From Vibrio hangzhouensis (GTDB taxonomy: Bacteria > Pseudomonadota > Gammaproteobacteria > Enterobacterales > Vibrionaceae), in contig NZ_FNVG01000002.1 of the NCBI RefSeq assembly GCF_900107935.1, positions 124,001-188,000 of the forward strand: DNA of 64,000 bases, written 5' to 3'. Within the stretch, counting starts at the first letter, position 1. The number at the start of each line of letters is the position of its first letter. Positions 7,674 through 15,807 of this stretch are shown one piece after another. The notes under the pieces were generated by a model. It was not told where the DNA came from and made no database searches. It worked only from the letters and a program-made list of their open reading frames with translations. Position numbers and translations under genes: made by a program.

Positions 7674-8801
7674 ATGGACTCCCTAACCTTTCAAATCGCT
7701 CGCTGTCAACACTGGCTCACTCAACATGCCCTACCTCGATGGCAAAAGACACAATCCAACCAAAACGGAATTTTCGCCGAAGGTTTACTTTTCGACGAAC
7801 AAGAGTTTAGTAACGAGTTACTTAGATTTCGTGTGCAGCCACGGCAGGTTTACGTTTTCGCCCACGCCACTGAGCTCGATCTAATCGACGGACGCGATCA
7901 AGTTTGTGCGGCCATTGAAAAGGGATTCGCACACTTCGGCTCACCTACATCCGGTTATCGTTTCGCGCTCTGTAAAAGTGATGACAACAAGGGTGATGCG
8001 ATTAATCTATACGAGCAAGCTTTTGCGCTTCTTGGGTTTGCCTGGCATTACAAACTAGCGGCTGATGAAAGCTCTCTCGCAACAATGGAAGCCATTTACC
8101 AACATATCTCTACACATCTATGGGATATAAAATACAACGGCTTTTTTCTGACGGAAGGCAACGAAGTAAGCAAAGGGCAAAACCCTCACATGCACTTGTT
8201 CGAAGCATTGATGGTCAGCTACGAACATACCGACAATCCCGTTTGGATAGAACGAGCAACGCAAATCTATCAGCTGTTCCAAACTCATTTCCTGCAAAGT
8301 GATCATTTAGCTGAGTTCTTTCAGGCTGATTTCTCTCTTGATTTGGAAACAGGCACCCACATCGATCCTGGTCATCATTATGAGTGGATCTGGTTACTTA
8401 ACCATTACCAAAAACTCACAGGCGTTAATGTTGACAAGACGGTCGACGCTTTGTACCGCTTTGCACAGCAATATGGACATAACGACAATGGTCTTGTCAG
8501 GGACGAGATATACGCCAACGGCAAGCCACTACGTTCAACGTCGCGCCTTTGGTGCCAAACCGAATACTTAAAAGCCTGTATTGCACTTTGGGAACGTAGC
8601 CCTAGTGACGCCCGCCGAGCTGCGGTAAGTCAAGCTGTAGAACACATCTTTGTTTACTACTTGAATCCAGCGTTACCCGGACTGTGGGTCGATCAAGTAG
8701 ATAGCACGGGTGAGCCGTTAAATGAACACTCTCCAGCGAGCAGTTTTTATCATCTATTTCTAGCCTTTTCTGAACTAGTCAGAATAGCCAATAAGGATTA
8801 A
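7674..8801 (+). CDS. N-acylglucosamine 2-epimerase (AGE)-family sugar epimerase/isomerase
   Basis: This is an (alpha/alpha)6-barrel enzyme of 375 residues. Family marks are RFRVQPRQVYVFAHA near residue 45, GHHYEWIWLL (a catalytic His region), RLWCQTEYLKA and PASSFYHLFLAF near the end. Relatives isomerise mannose to fructose (mannose isomerase, YihS) or epimerise glucosidic disaccharides (cellobiose/mannobiose 2-epimerase). The context favours an aldose-ketose isomerase feeding the PTS pathway. I chose the ATG at 7674, with GGAG six bases upstream, over a GTG 24 bp earlier that lies inside the hairpin. Confidence 0.85.
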   Translation: MDSLTFQIARCQHWLTQHALPRWQKTQSNQNGIFAEGLLFDEQEFSNELLRFRVQPRQVYVFAHATELDLIDGRDQVCAAIEKGFAHFGSPTSGYRFALCKSDDNKGDAINLYEQAFALLGFAWHYKLAADESSLATMEAIYQHISTHLWDIKYNGFFLTEGNEVSKGQNPHMHLFEALMVSYEHTDNPVWIERATQIYQLFQTHFLQSDHLAEFFQADFSLDLETGTHIDPGHHYEWIWLLNHYQKLTGVNVDKTVDALYRFAQQYGHNDNGLVRDEIYANGKPLRSTSRLWCQTEYLKACIALWERSPSDARRAAVSQAVEHIFVYYLNPALPGLWVDQVDSTGEPLNEHSPASSFYHLFLAFSELVRIANKD

Positions 8802-8802
8802 T

Positions 8803-9375
8803 ATGCATTTATCTATTCCCCCTAGCATCAATTACTTAACTGGTCATATTGATGCAGAAAACGTCGTCTGCAAAGCGACCACGCTTGGCGCGCTTGAAGG
8901 CGTATTTGCTGACGAAACCCAACGTGCCAAAAGTGCACAGGATAAAATTATCTACCAAGTGGAGATGCTTCCTGCCCAGCACGCTGAAGGTGAGTTAAAC
9001 TTTGGTGTTTCGCACATCGAACCGGGTTCAGTAGGCGATGAATTCCACATGACCCGAGGACACATTCACCAACGTAAAGAGCAGGCAGAGTTCTATTTAG
9101 GCTCACAGGGAGAGGGTTTGTTACTCATGCAAACAGAGCAAGGAGAAGTGACCATTGAGAAAGTCTTCCCAGGCAGCGTGCATCATATTCCGGGCTTTGT
9201 CGCCCACCGGTTGATAAATACGAGTGACATTCGACTATCTGCGCTTGCGGTTTGGCCTGCCATTGCAGGGCATAACTATGACTTTCTAACTGAGGTCGGA
9301 TTTAAAGTCCGGGTACTGAAAAGTAGCGATGGATACAAAGTCGTTTCTATAGAGGAAGAGCCACAAAATCTGTGA
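8803..9375 (+). CDS. Cupin-type (archaeal-type) glucose-6-phosphate isomerase
   Basis: The 190-residue protein matches the cupin PGI family (PgiA), best known from Pyrococcus and other Euryarchaeota. It is unrelated to the normal bacterial Pgi. The metal site is complete: H87 and H89 (RGHIHQ), E96 (QAEFYLG) and H135 (GFVAHRLIN), spaced as in the P. furiosus enzyme. It interconverts fructose 6-phosphate and glucose 6-phosphate and would complete mannose 6-P to fructose 6-P to glucose 6-P within the operon. It starts one base after the epimerase stop. As a second, non-homologous PGI in a Vibrio it is probably horizontally acquired. Confidence 0.87.
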   Translation: MHLSIPPSINYLTGHIDAENVVCKATTLGALEGVFADETQRAKSAQDKIIYQVEMLPAQHAEGELNFGVSHIEPGSVGDEFHMTRGHIHQRKEQAEFYLGSQGEGLLLMQTEQGEVTIEKVFPGSVHHIPGFVAHRLINTSDIRLSALAVWPAIAGHNYDFLTEVGFKVRVLKSSDGYKVVSIEEEPQNL

Positions 9376-9459
9376 TGCCATGCTGCGGTATTCGTAAACG
9401 GCGACGTCAACGCTAACGCTGAAAATTCCTTGAATTCATTGTGGTAAAGGCAGTAATCA

Positions 9460-9492
9460 AAGCTCAGCATACACCAATGCTGAGCTTGTTTT
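9460..9492 (+). terminator. Terminator at the end of the PTS operon
   Basis: AAGCTCAGCAT / ATGCTGAGCTT form an 11-bp stem with a 6-nt loop, followed by GTTTT on the plus strand. It lies between the convergent PTS operon and ldhA. Confidence 0.8.
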
Positions 9493-9500
9493 AGCAACGA

Positions 9501-10502
9501 CTAACCAAGTTCAATCAATCCATTGTTGAAAGGCAAATCGTCGAAGAATGACTGAATATTGTTAAGTGTCGTGTCGGCGATGTTCTCCAACGCTTCGTGC
9601 GTTAAAAAGGCTTGATGCCCGGTAAACAATACATTGTGACATGCCGATAATCTTCTGAATACGTCGTCTACAATGACGTCATTAGATTTATCCTGGAAGA
9701 ACAGATCTTTTTCATTGTCATATACATCCAGACCCAGTGAGCCAATTTTACCTGACTTCAACGCTTCAATCGCTGCCGATGAATCTAATAATTCGCCTCG
9801 ACTGGTATTAATGATCATAACGCCATCTTTCATCAAGCTAAACGCCTGTGCATCAAGCAGATGATAGTTGTCTTTGGTCATTGGGCAATGCAAAGAAATG
9901 ATGTCGCTGGTTCGGAATAACTCCTCTTTACTACAGTATGTCGCGCCCAATTCTAATGCTTGCGGATTTTCAAAGGGGTCAAAGCAAACCAACTTCATAC
10001 CAAACCCTTTTAAAATGCGCATGGTTGCTACACCGATTTTACCTGTACCCACAATTCCAGCCGTTCTGCCATGAAGGTTGAAGCCTACCAAACCGTCTAA
10101 AGAGAAGTTAGCGTCACGCGTGCGCTGATAGGCTTTGTGGAACCGACGGTTTAAACACAACATCATGCCCACGGCATGTTCTGCGACCGCCTCCGGTGAG
10201 TATGCTGGGACACGTGCTACCTGCAACCCAAGTTCTTTCGCGGCTTCAAGGTCCACCTTATCAAACCCAGCACAGCGCATTGCAATCAGCCTGACACCTT
10301 CCTGTTGAAGTTTGGTCAGTACTTCGCGCGATAAATCATCATTAACAAATGCGCACACCACTTCACACCCAGTAGCCATTTTGGCCGTTTTCGCGGTCAA
10401 CCTGAAGTCGTGAAAGTGCATTTCAAAACCAAAGTTCTGGTTCACTGTCGAAAACGAATCCTGGTCATAAGATTTGGAGCTGAAAAAAGCAATCGAAGTC
10501 AT
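9501..10502 (-). CDS. ldhA: D-lactate dehydrogenase, fermentative (2-hydroxyacid dehydrogenase family)
   Basis: The enzyme has 333 residues and reduces pyruvate to D-lactate with NADH. Visible marks are the NAD-binding loop GIVGTGKIG, NTSRGELLD (substrate Arg), LGLDVYDNE (catalytic Glu region) and FTGHQAFLTHEAL (catalytic His). The start is set at ATG 10502, five bases after GGGGGAG, rather than at the GTG two codons upstream. It is monocistronic and convergent with the PTS operon. The assignment to LdhA rather than another 2-hydroxyacid dehydrogenase rests on overall similarity to E. coli LdhA (FSSKSYD, CAGFDKVDL). Confidence 0.92.
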   Translation of the reverse strand: MTSIAFFSSKSYDQDSFSTVNQNFGFEMHFHDFRLTAKTAKMATGCEVVCAFVNDDLSREVLTKLQQEGVRLIAMRCAGFDKVDLEAAKELGLQVARVPAYSPEAVAEHAVGMMLCLNRRFHKAYQRTRDANFSLDGLVGFNLHGRTAGIVGTGKIGVATMRILKGFGMKLVCFDPFENPQALELGATYCSKEELFRTSDIISLHCPMTKDNYHLLDAQAFSLMKDGVMIINTSRGELLDSSAAIEALKSGKIGSLGLDVYDNEKDLFFQDKSNDVIVDDVFRRLSACHNVLFTGHQAFLTHEALENIADTTLNNIQSFFDDLPFNNGLIELG

Positions 10503-10602
10503 ATTCACTCCCCCACATGTTATCGTCTACCCACAAGCATACGCCCACTTTTGGTGAATTACACATGACAAAAAGTATGGCTAACGTATTGATGTCATTA
10601 CT

Positions 10603-10636
10603 GCTCTATAAGGCCACTAAACCGCCCTTATAGAGC
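10603..10636. repeat. Inverted repeat in the ldhA-plzD divergent region
   Basis: GCTCTATAAGG and CCTTATAGAGC are perfect 11-bp arms separated by 12 bp. There is no T-run. It lies 100 bp upstream of ldhA and about 170 bp upstream of plzD, in a 308-bp gene-free region. It could be a binding site or a cruciform/RNA hairpin. The rest of this region shows only AT-rich promoter-like sequence. Confidence 0.5.
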
Positions 10637-10810
10637 AATAATCCAGGGTCTTTCACTATACAAGCACCAAAATTGACAACTAAATCAATATTTTCACTTT
10701 TTGTTCCTTTTTTTCGTTGCATACCCATTAGCTAGGTCATAATATTTTGTGAGCACCGTTCAAAAAATACCAAAAGGTGCTTTTGCAAAAACGTCAGGAA
10801 TTAATGAGCA

Positions 10811-11536
10811 GTGACGCCCCAAAATAATAAAAAAGCAGTTTCGAGCGCTCCACAGAGAACCACGCAAACATTAAATAGTACAGACGCGCTGGCCATGATC
10901 GAACATGGTGGAGACGTCACCCTTACTGTCACTACCCCGGTAGGTACCTCTTTTCGGTGTGGCACACAGTTTATTGGATCCCACTCAGACCACCGCATTT
11001 TGCTTGAAGTGCCCAAAATAGATGACAGCGACCTGAAATACTTCTTTCAGGAAGGCTTCTGGTTGGTGGTACGCGCTATATCTCAGAGGGGAGAAGGCGG
11101 CGTTGTGCAGTTTCGCTCCCAGTTAATGCACGTTATCGATGAGCCCTTAGCCCTACTTGTACTCACCATCCCCCAATCCATGCAAGTGACCAATTTGCGT
11201 AAAGAACCACGTTACGAACTCAATCTTGAAGCACAACTGTGCGTGGAAGAGCATCAGGTACGTTGTGAGCTGCGTGATATGTCCAAGAGTGGCTGTCGAT
11301 TTATTTTGCCGGCTTTGGGCAAGTCTTTGGATTTGGGTCAGGAAGTTGATCTGATCGTCTTAGCCGGTGACCGGGATCGGTGCTTTCCCCCCTTGTCTGG
11401 TCACATTTGTAATCAGCAGAAATCCAGTCACCACACTGGCTACGGCATCAAGTTCGATGAACCAGGGGAAAGGAACGCTAAAGAACTGCTTTCAAATCTA
11501 AAGTTTGATGGTACCAAGCTCAAGCTCAGAGCCTAA
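10811..11536 (+). CDS. plzD: PlzD-type c-di-GMP receptor (YcgR-like N-terminal domain plus PilZ domain)
   Basis: The protein closely follows V. cholerae VCA0042 (PlzD), one of the PilZ proteins of known structure. The N-terminal YcgR-like domain starts at NSTDALAMIEH. The c-di-GMP switch is RKEPR (RxxxR), followed by DMSKSG (D/N-x-S-x-x-G). It binds cyclic di-GMP and modulates motility, biofilm or virulence traits. The start is uncertain. This frame begins with GTG 10811, which has no good ribosome binding site. ATG 10804, preceded by AGGA, opens a neighbouring frame that stops after seven codons. Removing one base from the intervening CCCC or AAAA run would join them. A strong terminator ends the gene. 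Confidence 0.9.
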   Translation: MTPQNNKKAVSSAPQRTTQTLNSTDALAMIEHGGDVTLTVTTPVGTSFRCGTQFIGSHSDHRILLEVPKIDDSDLKYFFQEGFWLVVRAISQRGEGGVVQFRSQLMHVIDEPLALLVLTIPQSMQVTNLRKEPRYELNLEAQLCVEEHQVRCELRDMSKSGCRFILPALGKSLDLGQEVDLIVLAGDRDRCFPPLSGHICNQQKSSHHTGYGIKFDEPGERNAKELLSNLKFDGTKLKLRA

Positions 11537-11564
11537 AAAAGCCAGGCTCTTTGCCTGGCTTTTT
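11536..11564. terminator. Bidirectional terminator between plzD and the Lon-like gene
   Basis: AAAAAGCCAGGC / GCCTGGCTTTTT form a perfect stem around a 5-nt loop, with A-run and T-run on opposite sides. It serves both convergent genes. Confidence 0.92.
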
Positions 11565-11576
11565 AACGCTAATCTC

Positions 11577-13937
11577 TCACTTTCGCAGAGCATTCAATCT
11601 TGCCTGGGCAATACCATAGACGGTATCGACCGGGTAACTACCCTCTAACGTCGGAGTACCTGCCGGTTTGCCACTGAACAATTCAATAGCCTCTGTCACG
11701 TGGTCGATTGCCCAAATATGGAATTCACCTTTTTCTACTGCTTTCTGGATATCAGTTCGTAACATCAAGTTGTGTACATTCGAGCGAGGAATAATTACAC
11801 CTTGCTGGGATGTGCGCCCTTTGATCTTACAAACATCATAAAAACCTTCGATCTTTTCATTCACCCCCCCAATTGGCTGGGCTTCTCCAAACTGGTTCAT
11901 CGAACCGGTGATGGCAAGATCCTGACGGTTTGCCTGACCGGAAAAGGCAGATACAACGGCACAGAACTCGGCCATGCTCGCACTATCACCGTCAACCCCG
12001 CCATAGGATTGTTCAAACGTAATAGTTGTGGTGAGTGGCACTTTTGCTGTCTTACCAAAAACCGAAGACAAATAGGCGGTAAGTATCATTACACCTTTAG
12101 AGTGAATGCTACCTCCAAGATCCACACTACGCTCAATATCGATGACGTCACCATCGCCGTATGACGTAGTTGCTGTAATTCGGTTGGGAGCACCAAACAT
12201 GTGATCGCTGGTAGCTAGCACGGACAGCGCGTTTACCTGGCCAATTGCCACACCATCGGTATGAATCAGGGTAGTACCGTTAATAAACCCTTCCATCACA
12301 CTGTCCTGTAGACGGTTAACCCGCATTTTCTGATATTCCAACGCTTGCTCAACGTGGCCGGCTCGAATTAAATTTGATTTTGCGTTACGCGCAACATAGT
12401 TGGACTCGCGAAGCAGATTGGCGATATGAGCTGAGTGTAGAGAGAGCTTGTTTCGGTCTCCGGACAGGCGCGAACTGTGCTCAATAATGCGCGCAATCGC
12501 CTTACGATCACAGTGCAGCATATTGTTGTCGTGGACAATGCTCGAAATGAACCGTGCATAATGCACTTCCGAGTCAGGAGTGCGCGGCATCTCATCTTCA
12601 AAATCTGCCGTGACTTTGAACAGTTCGCTGAACTCAGGATCATAGTGTTGCAATAACTGATAGGTGCGATAATCACCAAACAAGATGATCTTAACATCCA
12701 AAGGTATCGGCTGCGGATCCAACGAGACCGTTCCCGTTAAGGTGACCTCTTTTTCTAACGAAGTGAAACTCAACTGTCTGGAGCGCAATGCTCGTTTCAA
12801 ACCATCCCAGACGTATGGCTGCTCAAGCACCTTTACCGCATCCATCAGTAGTACACCACCGTTAGCATGATGCAGACTACCTGCTCGAATTAGTGAGAAG
12901 TCGGTGAATACCGTCCCTTTAAAAGTCGCGGTTTCAATAGAACCAAACAACGAGTGATAATTGGGATTCTCTTCAACAATAATTGGAAAATCACACTCTG
13001 ACTGTTTCACGATGACATTCACCTTGTAGCGTCTTGGGAACTTATTATCCAGTGAGGCCGACGCTATTTCTCCTTGCTCACTGCCCTCTTCCAGAAATAT
13101 ATCAACATTGTCACAGATGTCTTTTTGCAGGCCAGTCAGGTATTTTTTGATCTCCGTGTAACCGTTGTAGTCCTTTTTCAGCTTCCTGATCAAATGACTA
13201 ATCACACCCAAGGTTACTTCTTCATTGAGCTTTTGGATGTTATCGGTGAACGTTTCTTCCCAATCGGTCAGCTCTCGTGCCATTCCGCGCAGACTGATTT
13301 CTAGCTCGTCGATGGTGTGTCCGAAACGTTCTTGTTCTTCGACTGGTAATTCCGCGAAGCTTTCGTCAGTGTGCAGCTCCTCACCATTCATTGCCACAAA
13401 CTGATAATCGCCCTGCGGAGTAATGGTCAGACTAATGTCTTTGTCTTTCGCTTCTTCACTTAGCTTTTGCAGCTCTACTTGCTGTTTCTTTGCAAGGTCA
13501 TTCTTGAGTTTATCGGCGCGGCCAAAGTACAGCTCATTGTCAAATGCCATGGGTATGGCCTTGACCAGTTTAGAAATGAGTTTTTCAACGTCTTGCTTGA
13601 GCTTTTGGCCCATACCGCAAGGCAACTTGAGAACTTGCGGTGTGCGTGTATCTGAAAAGTTGGCGACATAGCACCAGTCATAAAGCGCCTCACTGTCATG
13701 AGGATGGCGGCTCAGATAACGCAAAATCATGGTGCGCTTCCCCAAACCGTTTTGCCCAATCGCGTAGATATTGTAGCCTTTCTCCTTGATCGACATGGCA
13801 AATTCAACCGCTTTTTGCGCGCGTTCCTGCCCAACTATCTCGTCAATCGGAGATAATTCTTTGGTGGATTTACAAGGCAGTTTTTCCAATTCTGCTGCGT
13901 GGTATAGCTCTGTTTTTTTTAATCTTTGAATTGCCAT
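11577..13937 (-). CDS. ATP-dependent Lon-like protease (AAA+ plus Lon catalytic domain)
   Basis: The 786-residue soluble protein has an N-terminal AAA+ region with Walker A GQNGLGKRT (61-69), a long coiled insertion (about 150-260), a second ATPase segment (GSLHHANGGVLLMDAVKVLEQP) and a C-terminal Lon protease domain. The Ser-Lys dyad is S652 (VDGDSASMAEF) and K695 (GGVNEKIEGFYD), 43 residues apart as in E. coli Lon. The domain layout matches the YcbZ/LonH-like family rather than classical Lon, because the substrate-binding N domain is missing. It is thought to degrade misfolded or regulatory proteins. A GAGGAGGAGCTGG ribosome binding region precedes the ATG. Confidence 0.9.
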   Translation of the reverse strand: MAIQRLKKTELYHAAELEKLPCKSTKELSPIDEIVGQERAQKAVEFAMSIKEKGYNIYAIGQNGLGKRTMILRYLSRHPHDSEALYDWCYVANFSDTRTPQVLKLPCGMGQKLKQDVEKLISKLVKAIPMAFDNELYFGRADKLKNDLAKKQQVELQKLSEEAKDKDISLTITPQGDYQFVAMNGEELHTDESFAELPVEEQERFGHTIDELEISLRGMARELTDWEETFTDNIQKLNEEVTLGVISHLIRKLKKDYNGYTEIKKYLTGLQKDICDNVDIFLEEGSEQGEIASASLDNKFPRRYKVNVIVKQSECDFPIIVEENPNYHSLFGSIETATFKGTVFTDFSLIRAGSLHHANGGVLLMDAVKVLEQPYVWDGLKRALRSRQLSFTSLEKEVTLTGTVSLDPQPIPLDVKIILFGDYRTYQLLQHYDPEFSELFKVTADFEDEMPRTPDSEVHYARFISSIVHDNNMLHCDRKAIARIIEHSSRLSGDRNKLSLHSAHIANLLRESNYVARNAKSNLIRAGHVEQALEYQKMRVNRLQDSVMEGFINGTTLIHTDGVAIGQVNALSVLATSDHMFGAPNRITATTSYGDGDVIDIERSVDLGGSIHSKGVMILTAYLSSVFGKTAKVPLTTTITFEQSYGGVDGDSASMAEFCAVVSAFSGQANRQDLAITGSMNQFGEAQPIGGVNEKIEGFYDVCKIKGRTSQQGVIIPRSNVHNLMLRTDIQKAVEKGEFHIWAIDHVTEAIELFSGKPAGTPTLEGSYPVDTVYGIAQARLNALRK

Positions 13938-14055
13938 ATCCAGCTCCTCCTCTTCCCCTACTTTCTTCAGTTTAGCTGATTTGGCTTTACAATTTAGTGA
14001 CTTAGTAGCAAATTGCGTTTAACCGCCTAATTTTTGTACACAACAATAAAACAGA

Positions 14056-14084
14056 GAAGTGCTCTCCTGGAGAGGTATCACTTC
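14056..14084 (-). terminator. Hairpin terminator downstream of the UspA-family gene
   Basis: Outer arms GAAGTG/CACTTC enclose an inner CTCTC/GAGAG hairpin. On the minus strand the stem is followed by a TCTGTTTTATT tract. Confidence 0.55.
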
Positions 14085-14103
14085 AGATTAAGGTGTCTGG
14101 CTA

Positions 14104-14523
14104 CTAGCTGATAAACATCACATCGGTGGATGCATGCTTACGAAGATCGGCCTCTACGCCGGATATGGCCGAGAAAAAGCTGTGCTCTTTGCCGAAGATG
14201 ACCAGATTCGCATTGAGATCTTCGCAGAGTTTGAGCAAATGAGTCGTCACATTCCCCTCGGTCATATGGATTGCACGAATCGGGTAAGGCGACTCCTTCG
14301 CGAGCTTGGCCAACTCTTCAAACCGACTGAACTGAATCACATCGTGGAACGATCCCAGTTCTAATTCGAGATCATTATAACTTGTGTTGCCCATGCCGGG
14401 CTCCACGTAGGCGATGTGCAGATCTGCATTATTCTGCTTTGCGATTACTCCCGCTTTTACTAGCAAACGATGAGAACGCTCATCAATCGGATCGAGCGCC
14501 AAAAGAACAGTTTGGTATAGCAT
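14104..14523 (-). CDS. Universal stress protein, UspA family
   Basis: The 139-residue protein has the UspA/HUP alpha-beta fold. It begins YQTVLLALDPIDERSHRLLVKAG, and a conserved strand LVIFGKEHSFFSAISGVEADLRKHASTDVMFIS ends the fold. The G-x2-G-x9-G(S/T) ATP loop of ATP-binding Usp proteins is not clearly present, so it is probably a non-nucleotide-binding UspA-type member. It acts in the cytoplasm during starvation or oxidative stress. It starts 13 bp after the end of the out-of-frame PAS-like segment and may be co-transcribed with the XRE regulator upstream. Confidence 0.85.
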   Translation of the reverse strand: MLYQTVLLALDPIDERSHRLLVKAGVIAKQNNADLHIAYVEPGMGNTSYNDLELELGSFHDVIQFSRFEELAKLAKESPYPIRAIHMTEGNVTTHLLKLCEDLNANLVIFGKEHSFFSAISGVEADLRKHASTDVMFIS

Positions 14524-14536
14524 TCTGCAACCCTCT

Positions 14537-14806
14537 TTAAATGATGTTATTTATAATCTTGGCTGAAGATTGGCGAGATTCAAGATCTTCATATTTAAAG
14601 TAAGTTTGCAGCTTTGCAGGCGCTTGCAAGATTGATACTGGCATCTTTTTTGACGGACCAGAGCAGAAGATGGATCTCTGTTCTGAGTCGCGCAAAAACG
14701 GCAGATACATGGACGAGAACCGTCTCGGGTGTGAAGTCTCAATGTTGTAGTGGTACTCAAAATCTATAACGTATCGCCAGTCAGAACAGGGCTTCTGCCG
14801 CTTCAT
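14537..14806 (-). pseudogene. Out-of-frame C-terminal segment of the XRE regulator (PAS-like)
   Basis: This frame overlaps the last 26 bases of the XRE-regulator gene and runs 84 codons beyond that gene's TGA, to 13 bp before the uspA-type start. Its sequence is protein-like (DWRYVIDFEYHYNIET, RRFSSMYLPFLRDSEQ, KLQTYFKYEDLES), unlike a random shadow. RRFSSMYLPF resembles the last strands of a PAS-type sensor domain. A single +1 shift at the sequence CTG TTC TGA C would fuse it to the regulator, giving a protein of about 350 residues. It is either a frameshift mutation, a sequencing slip, or a prfB-like +1 frameshift site. Confidence 0.5.
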
Positions 14807-15590
14807 CCCTCATCTGTGAGTAGCGCATCAACCTGAAGTCTGCCGCGTCGTAAAGGTTGCAATGGGAAAACGGATTTTCAAACACCTGACTACTCATACC
14901 ACGATAAAAGCTCAGCGCATCTAGTTGTGCAACTTTTCTCATATAGATATCCTTGAGGTACTGCTCGAGGCTGGAGCTACGCACCACCGTATAGAGCTCA
15001 TAACTACAGGACAGATCGCTAATTGCTTTCGTCAATTCATGCCGGGCAGACTTAGATACCGCTCCATAACTCGCCAGTTTGAACACATTACCCTGAACCG
15101 TAAACAAGGCATGGCCAACCACTGCGCTGCCATGTAACAAGCAAAGCACAGATGGTGCAGTAATGTTCATGGTTCGCAACACTACTTCAATGGGTGTCGA
15201 AAAGGTGTTCTTGTGACCCTGGGCTATCATCTCTTTCAGAGAAGCGGGCAACGCATCCCAGGAAAAGATATCTTTTTTACTAATTGGGTACTCGTATAGA
15301 CACCGGTCTCCCAGGAACTCTTCTCGATATCTCAATGCTTTCTGTAGCCGACCTGACTCAATGTGGTCATAGTGATACGGCTGGGGAAAAAAATGCGCCA
15401 TGCCTAACCTTCTAAGCAAAGAAGGCTCCACGTTTCCCCCCTCCCAATGACTGACCATACTCTGGCTGACATTTTGGAACAATGCATGCGATCTAGACAG
15501 CTGATCACTCAGCTCAATCTGCGACAGTTTATTGTGTTTTCGAAAATAACGCATCGCTTCGGAAAACGTTTTACGGCTAAACGCTGTCAT
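14781..15590 (-). CDS. XRE-family transcriptional regulator with long C-terminal sensor region, probably truncated by a frameshift
   Basis: The 269-residue protein starts with a Cro/C1-type helix-turn-helix (SEAMRYFRKHNKLSQIEL ... SQSMVSHWEGG, residues 9-53). A region of about 200 residues follows without a domain I can name. Its middle (APSVLCLLHGSAVVGHALFTVQGNVFKLASYGAV) has the strand pattern of an acyltransferase- or PAS-like fold. The end, FENPFSHCNLYDAADFRLMRYSQM, looks like the first half of a PAS domain, and its second half appears in the next frame downstream. The regulatory target is unknown; the uspA-type gene lies directly downstream. Confidence 0.7.
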   Translation of the reverse strand: MTAFSRKTFSEAMRYFRKHNKLSQIELSDQLSRSHALFQNVSQSMVSHWEGGNVEPSLLRRLGMAHFFPQPYHYDHIESGRLQKALRYREEFLGDRCLYEYPISKKDIFSWDALPASLKEMIAQGHKNTFSTPIEVVLRTMNITAPSVLCLLHGSAVVGHALFTVQGNVFKLASYGAVSKSARHELTKAISDLSCSYELYTVVRSSSLEQYLKDIYMRKVAQLDALSFYRGMSSQVFENPFSHCNLYDAADFRLMRYSQMRDEAAEALF

Positions 15591-15807
15591 GACACCTCAA
15601 ATAAACCCAGTACTTTTTGTGGTAATAGAATAAGCTCCCGATTCCCTACAAGCTATGCGATTAGCGTTTGGCGAATCTGCGTTTCTCATATTCGTTTTAT
15701 ATTTTTAAGAGAAAGAGCAATATGCTAGCACCTACACAGGGATTTACTCCGCAAATGACATCAGTTATGTTGATAATCACGCTGGATTGATAGAATGAGT
15801 TTGGAAC

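Noticed and set aside
3193..9375. Mannose-family PTS operon as the importer for the anhydrohexitol glycyl-radical pathway
   Set aside because: The two loci are 26 kb apart, have different regulators (LacI versus DeoR) and share no operator word. The link is only conceptual.
9276..9497. Minus-strand 73-residue frame past the cupin PGI gene
   Set aside because: It overlaps the well-supported cupin gene and a terminator, and its sequence is not protein-like.
11772..12164. Plus-strand 130-residue frame inside the Lon-like gene
   Set aside because: It is a shadow of a strongly conserved coding strand with intact catalytic motifs; no ribosome binding site or family resemblance.
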